In this document: one piece after another, positions 62,097-64,000 of the stretch
Layout of the letters: the number at the start of each line of letters is the position of its first letter
How positions within the stretch are numbered: position 1 is the stretch's first letter
DNA from: Terrimicrobiaceae bacterium
GTDB lineage: Bacteria > Verrucomicrobiota > Verrucomicrobiia > Chthoniobacterales > Terrimicrobiaceae
NCBI GenBank assembly: GCA_018402345.1
Contig: JAGYIV010000010.1
Span: 595,450 to 659,449 of the forward strand
Reading direction: 5' to 3'
DNA: 64,000 nt
Position numbers and translations under genes: made by a program
Notes under the pieces: generated by a model
The model's input: the letters and a program-made list of their open reading frames with translations, nothing else
What the model was told of the DNA's origin: nothing
The model's database searches: none

Positions 62097-63769
62097 ATGA
62101 TATCCCAGATGGTCACCACGCCCGAACAATTTGAATCAATACTTGCCGCTCCGGAGGGCGCACGGTTCGAGTTCAAAGCCGCCACAGGAGGATTCCATTT
62201 CGATTCTTTGATCGAATATTGCGTCGCCATTGCAAACGAGGGCGGCGGCAAGATTGTCTTGGGAGTTAGCGACAAACGACCCCGTTCCGTCGTCGGCACG
62301 GCGGCGTTCGCCGAGCCCGGACGCACCGAAGCCGGTCTCCATGAACGGCTGGGGCACCGAATTCCGGTAGAAGAACTGCATCACGATGGCAAACGGGTCT
62401 TGATTGTTCATGTTCCGGCACGACTGCCCGGCACGGCTTGGAATATCGGTGGGAGGTTTCTCAAGCGCGTGGGCGACGAACTCACCGGTATGGGAGATGC
62501 CGAATTGCGATCGATCTTTGCAGAGACCGGTCCGGATTTTTCGGCCGAACCTGCCCCTGCCACTCTTGGGGATTTATCTTCGGAGGCCATTGCCGACTTC
62601 CGTCGCCGATGGGCGCGGAAAGCGGAAAATCCCCGCATCGAGGGCTGGTCCGACCATGATACGCTGGTCAACAGCGAGCTGCTCGTGGATAGCCGGCCGC
62701 TGTATGGCGCCCTCATCCTTTTTGGCACGCGGCCCACTCTCGGGAAATGCCTCGCCCAAGCCGAGGTGGTCTTTGAATACCGGTCCACTGAAGCCTCCGG
62801 ACCTGCCGCCGAGCGGATCGAGTTTCGCGAGGGCTTTTCCTTTTCCACGACCGCCTATGGAAAAAGATCAACCTCCGCAACGACCGACAGAGTTACCAAG
62901 ACGGGCTCTTTCGCTATGACATCCCGACCTTCGACCAAACGGCAGTCCGCGAGGCCTTGCTTAACGCCGTGGCGCACTGGGACTACCGGCTGGGTGGCTC
63001 CGTGTTTGTTCGCCAATTCGCACGCCGATTGGAAATTGCCAGCCCCGGAGGATTCCCGACCGGCATCACGACCGAGAACATTCTTGACCAGCAGAGCCCC
63101 CGAAACAGGCGGCTATCCGAGGCCTTGGGACGGTGTGGGCTCATCGAGCGCTCCGGCCAAGGGCTCAACCTCATGGTGGAATCGGCCATCCGGCAGAGCA
63201 AGCCACTTCCCGACTTCTCCGGATCCAACGCCCACGAGGTCCGGCTCAAGATCGAAGGAACCGTGCGCGATCCGAAATTCGTTCAGTTTTTGGAGCGACT
63301 TAGCGAGGAGAAGCTCCGTCATTTTTCCACTTACGACTTTCTGGCGCTGGACGCCATTGCCAAAGAAAGCCCTCTCAACGAAGCCACTCTCTCCCGCCTG
63401 CCTGGACTCGTTGAAGCCGGAGCCATCGAGTCCCAAGGCCGCGGCCGCGGCACCCGATACCACCTCTCGAGAAATTTCTACGCCACCCTCGGCAGAAGCG
63501 GAGCCACCACCCGCAAAAGAGGGCTCGACCATGAAACAAACAAAGCTCTCCTGGAAAAACACCTCATTGATTCCGGAACCGGTGGCGCCCCCATGGCCGA
63601 CCTTCTTCAAGTGCTGCCAGCGCTCTCAAGAGCCCATTTGAAACGACTGCTGGATGAACTCCGCACCGAAGGCAGAGCACATCTCACGGGCGAGAAAAGA
63701 GGAGCCCGATGGTCCTTCCCGAAGAACCGCCAATATGGCTCAACGAATCAGGTTGGAACTGGAAAATGA
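62097..63769 (+). pseudogene. AlbA_2-type ATP-binding regulator with one frameshift
   Basis: From 62097 the product has an AlbA_2 domain (EGARFEFKAATGGFHFDSLI, EGGGKIVLGVSDKRPRSVVG) up to REGFSF near 62840. From there homology continues in another frame: FHDRLWKKINLRNDRQSYQD, AVREALLNAVAHWDYRLGGS and GLIERSGQGLNLMVESAIRQ of the ATP-binding part, then winged-helix segments up to 63769. One T missing in the run at 62836-62839 would explain it. The rebuilt protein is ~557 residues. Confidence 0.78.
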
Positions 63770-63821
63770 GCCATAAAACTCCATCCATAAACAAAAATTT
63801 GCCTGTAAATGATAGAGTTAT

Positions 63822-64000
63822 ATGAATACTGAAAGCGATCTATGTTCCATTCTGGAGCCATTTCCTCCTTCAAATAAATGCGCCCAGATCGCGAGGGAAT
63901 GGATCGACAAAGGCCTCGCCAAATATCACGAAATTGCCGTGCTTTACCCCTCCAGTCGCAACCCACCCGCTTGGATCGGAAAAATTCACGGCCTCTCCTT
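63822..64000 (+). pseudogene. Second copy of the helicase fragment, cut by window end
   Basis: KCAQIAREWIDKGLAKYHEI AVLYPSSRNPP is nearly identical to the fragment at ~59970-60100, in DNA and protein. The first ~19 codons (MNTESDLC...) are unrelated to it. It continues past the right edge. Confidence 0.6.

Overview
The window most resembles a chromosome of the Verrucomicrobiota or a related PVC-type bacterium. This is inferred from a type III polyketide synthase operon beside cysteine desulfurase and Tex, the moderate-to-high GC, and a very dense load of toxin-antitoxin-like cassettes separated by low-complexity intergenic repeats. No rRNA, tRNA or CRISPR array was seen, so the taxonomy is not proven.

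Layout. 1-2.7 kb: a multidomain glycosyltransferase that runs off the left edge. 2.7-17.2 kb: a minus-strand island of small two-gene modules (PIN/RHH, HEPN/MNT, RelE/Phd, DUF4160/DUF2442, three nucleotidyltransferase modules, a polyvalent-type kinase, a DUF1016 nuclease). Truncated relics of the same families and several dispersed repeat families lie between them. 17.2-32.1 kb: a surface-polysaccharide locus. It holds a 1158-residue sulfotransferase with a long tandem-repeat coiled coil, a Wzm/Wzt ABC exporter, glycosyltransferases, a methyltransferase-glycosyltransferase-methyltransferase fusion, a second sulfotransferase and a split dTDP-rhamnose set (rfbA, C, B ... D) with a DUF234-type ATPase inside it. 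32.3-46.8 kb: more ordinary genes (tex, cysteine desulfurase, methyltransferase/FAD enzyme/type III PKS operon, dinB, yjbQ, an M29-like peptidase, MFS transporters). This stretch includes a ~630-bp duplication of the dinB 3-prime end plus yjbQ that brackets ~3.2 kb of other DNA and a broken alpha/beta hydrolase. 47.3-64 kb: a second accessory island (VapBC, orphan HigA, Fic, two RhuM modules, ORF6N, DUF1016, four-helix-bundle protein, AlbA/Schlafen-type proteins, an IS481-family element inside a helicase relic). Many of its genes carry single-base frameshifts.

How the genes may work together. The rfb products make dTDP-L-rhamnose, the glycosyltransferases assemble a glycan, and Wzm/Wzt exports it. 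The two sulfotransferases and the methyltransferase domains would decorate or cap it. The coiled-coil sulfotransferase invites comparison with WbdD, whose coiled coil sets chain length in ABC-exported O-antigens. This is an inference and is the most interesting candidate system in the window. The two accessory islands look like mosaic defence/stress islands that gain and lose cassettes by recombination at repeated intergenic sequence.
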